From positions 1 to 64,000 of the forward strand of contig JABVXV010000093.1 of the NCBI GenBank assembly GCA_013365325.1: a stretch of DNA of 64,000 bases, read 5' to 3'. Under the pieces are notes generated by a model. The model made no database searches and was not told where the DNA came from. It saw nothing but the letters and a program-made list of their open reading frames with translations. This DNA comes from Dipetalonema caudispina (taxonomy: Eukaryota > Nematoda > Chromadorea > Rhabditida > Onchocercidae). Position 1 is the first letter of the stretch. The number at the start of each line of letters is the position of its first letter. This document shows positions 61,933 to 64,000 of this stretch, one piece after another. The position numbers were made by a program, and so were the translations under genes.

Positions 61933-61983
61933 ATCATCAGGAACGATCATTTTGATTATTTCGAGCAACATATCTTTCTTCAT
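61933..61983 (-). CDS. Candidate alternative first coding exon of the coiled-coil gene
   Basis: An ATG at 61983 (minus strand) opens 17 codons (MKKDMLLEIIKMIVPDD) that end at a strong GTAAGT donor in phase 0. Joined to the exon at 59583 it continues the coiled-coil reading frame, giving a second possible N-terminus besides MNKSANLS at 59991. It could also be the sole true start with 59991-59968 as an internal exon, or belong to another transcript. No acceptor-like sequence directly precedes it, which suits a first exon. Confidence 0.5.
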
Positions 61984-63683
61984 TGACCATATATGTAGAA
62001 AGAATGATGGTGGAAAGGGGAAGAGAAGGATTTCTAGATATCAGCGATCAGGAGTGAAGAAGCAGTAATGAGGTTTATGATATCAGTCATCAAATTATTT
62101 CCATTTAATCCAATCTTTCGTTTAGTCTGATTGTTATTAATCATAACAAATTGATGTTTTATTTTTTCAAAATAAATATCTTTTGTAATCGTTTTTTGTA
62201 AATCTCAAAACGGTTATTTGTACCAAAAAAAAAATTGTTCAATTAAATTCGAAAGAAAAACTTTAAAAACTCTAAATTAAATTTCTCTGTGATCTTAGAA
62301 ATATTTTTCTCAGAGATAAAAAAAACAGAGAAAAAAATTAATTCATTCAAAATTACAAAGTGGACATTAAAAGAGGACAAAGAAATAAAAAAAACGACTA
62401 TCATTACATACATTTTTTTTTTTTTTTTCACAACTTTGTTCATTCAAAACTACCAAATAAGCAAGTAAACTTATTGTTAAGATTTTTCAAACATTTTTGA
62501 AAAGAAAAAAAAAAAAAAAAAAACAACAAAGTAGAGGGTAATGTTGAAGTACATTGAATTAATCGAAAGGATATATGCAAATGTAGGGAACGAATCCAGG
62601 TTAATGGTTTTTTAAATCGTCACATCCTGTCACATTTTATTACCTGCTTTTTTACCTTTTATTTTATCAATACATTCTTCTTGCATTAGTGATATTCCGT
62701 TTAATGCATTGATAAATTTTAAGAGAATTTTCCAAATTTAAAGATTTTATCCATGCATGTAATTGATTTATTTATCAATTGTAAGAAAAATAGTACGGAA
62801 AAAAAATTTTCATAAGATAAAAGAGATAAGGAGGAAAAGGAGAGAAGAGAGAAGAAAGGAGAATTAAAGGAAAACGTATGGGTTTTAGTGATAATGTTGG
62901 AAATTTGAAAGTTTAAATGGCTCAAAAAAATAATTTCGAACAATTATTATGTAAATTTTCCCATTTATAAAATACAAAACATAACCTTTTCGTTTGAAGC
63001 AATGAAAAAAAAAGAATTCTTTCCTTTTTTTTTTTTTTTTTTCATTAGCATTAATTTCAGTATAAATGTTTAAGCTATAAAAAGATATTTTCTTTTTAAG
63101 ACTAGTTTGGAGCAGTTGAAAGTTTTTCGATTTATTTTCAATTTCTAGTTGAAATGAAAAATTGGTAGCAAAATTGGAAGTATATGATACATGAATTATG
63201 CAAATGTAACCGTATAATATTTCCTCTTCCTGCTATTTCGTGTCACCAATCATTCATTCCATTTCTATTTTTCATTTCGTCCAGGTGCATTTCAATATGC
63301 AGAAATTAAACAATTTCCATGCCATCATTTTACATGTATATACATATATATATATAAATTCTTTAATTTTTCATCCTTTTCTTTTTTGATTAAAAAATTA
63401 TCATTTTCCATGTATACGTATGTACGCATTTGCCATACTTTTCAGTATTTTTTTTTCTTTTAATTTATAAAAATTAATGTTATTTAAATACGATGTAGCA
63501 ACAATTTTGAATTTAATTAAAAATAAATTATAAAGTGATTTTTCGTATTATTCTCAAGGTGTAGTTATCAATGACGAGGCAAATGAATTTCAATTATAAA
63601 TTTTGCACTTTATGATATTTGATTATAATATTTTAAAAATTACATTAAAAAATTTAAATATTTCACAATGAAAGCAAGTAATC

Positions 63684-63711
63684 ATATATATATATATATA
63701 TATATATATAC
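63684..63711. repeat. (TA)n dinucleotide microsatellite
   Basis: About 13 uninterrupted TA units in AT-rich intergenic DNA. Confidence 0.95.
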
Positions 63712-64000
63712 GTAAACTAGTATTAAAAATATATCATAAAGTTTATTCATCCATAAAAGATTGTTGCAAACGTAGAAAAAAAAGGAAATGATTATTGTAA
63801 ATTTTGCTGTAATCTTCGATATATGATTCATTTTTCGTATGCATACATATGTATCATTTCATAAATTATTCAAATCATCACCTACTTTAGATATCTTCAC
63901 TCATATATATATTTTTGATATTAAAAGGTTGAAATTGTACTAGCAACCATTTAATTGTCATGATATTTGTCATTATTGGTAGAAATTGTTTGATTGTCAA

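Larger units (their letters stand above)
59992..64000. other. Upstream region of the coiled-coil gene; no other gene recognised
   Basis: Apart from the candidate exon at 61933-61983, I see no exon with good splice signals. A locally GC-richer block at about 61390-61540 (CGGCGGCCGG and CCCGACCCG) stands out and may be promoter-related. Poly(A)/poly(T) runs are at 60128-60142, 61379-61391, 62411-62428, 62506-62523 and 63026-63041, and a (TA)n run at 63684-63711 lies near the right edge. Confidence 0.45.

Overview
The window is AT-rich eukaryotic DNA with short exons, long AT-rich introns, many poly(A)/poly(T) runs and microsatellites. The organism is almost certainly a nematode. The best evidence is two spliced neuropeptide precursor genes encoding KNEFIRFG (FLP-8 type) and RNKFEFIRFG (FLP-12 type), which are nematode FMRFamide-like peptides. 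Several first coding exons also follow a T-rich 'ag' acceptor only a few bases before the ATG, as expected if a spliced leader is added in trans. Base composition and intron sizes suit a parasitic clade III (filarial or spirurid-like) worm, but the species cannot be fixed from sequence alone.

Most genes here are cut into exons of 30-270 bases. I rebuilt them by joining GT...AG boundaries in matching phase. Eight protein genes result: (1) 4326-7836, minus, a Caprin-family RNA-binding protein with an RGG-rich tail; (2) 10984-13983, plus, a SIRT7-type sirtuin; (3) 16832-21549, minus, a single-pass membrane protein with a Notch-ligand N-terminal (MNNL-like) segment and a divergent DSL module; (4) 24189-28389, minus, flp-12; (5) 33236-35610, minus, flp-8; (6) 38132-42376, plus, a KIAA0930 (DUF2045) homologue; (7) 45769-49640, plus, a secreted von Willebrand factor A protein; (8) about 52450-59991, with an alternative first exon at 61933-61983, minus, a long coiled-coil protein of unknown function containing a triplicated exon.

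The genes do not form one pathway. Caprin and SIRT7 are divergent housekeeping-type genes sharing a 3.1 kb upstream region that holds a locally GC-richer block. The DSL-like gene, flp-12 and flp-8 lie in tandem on the minus strand in a gene-poor 20 kb with long introns. KIAA0930 and the vWA gene are on the plus strand. The coiled-coil gene converges on the vWA gene. The stretches 1-4.3 kb, 28.4-33.2 kb, 42.4-45.7 kb and 62-64 kb show no gene I can support.

The most interesting observations are the two hidden peptide precursors lying side by side with related peptide cores, the DSL-type protein without recognisable EGF repeats, and the recent three-fold exon duplication in the coiled-coil gene. 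No tRNA, rRNA, CRISPR or complete transposon was recognised.
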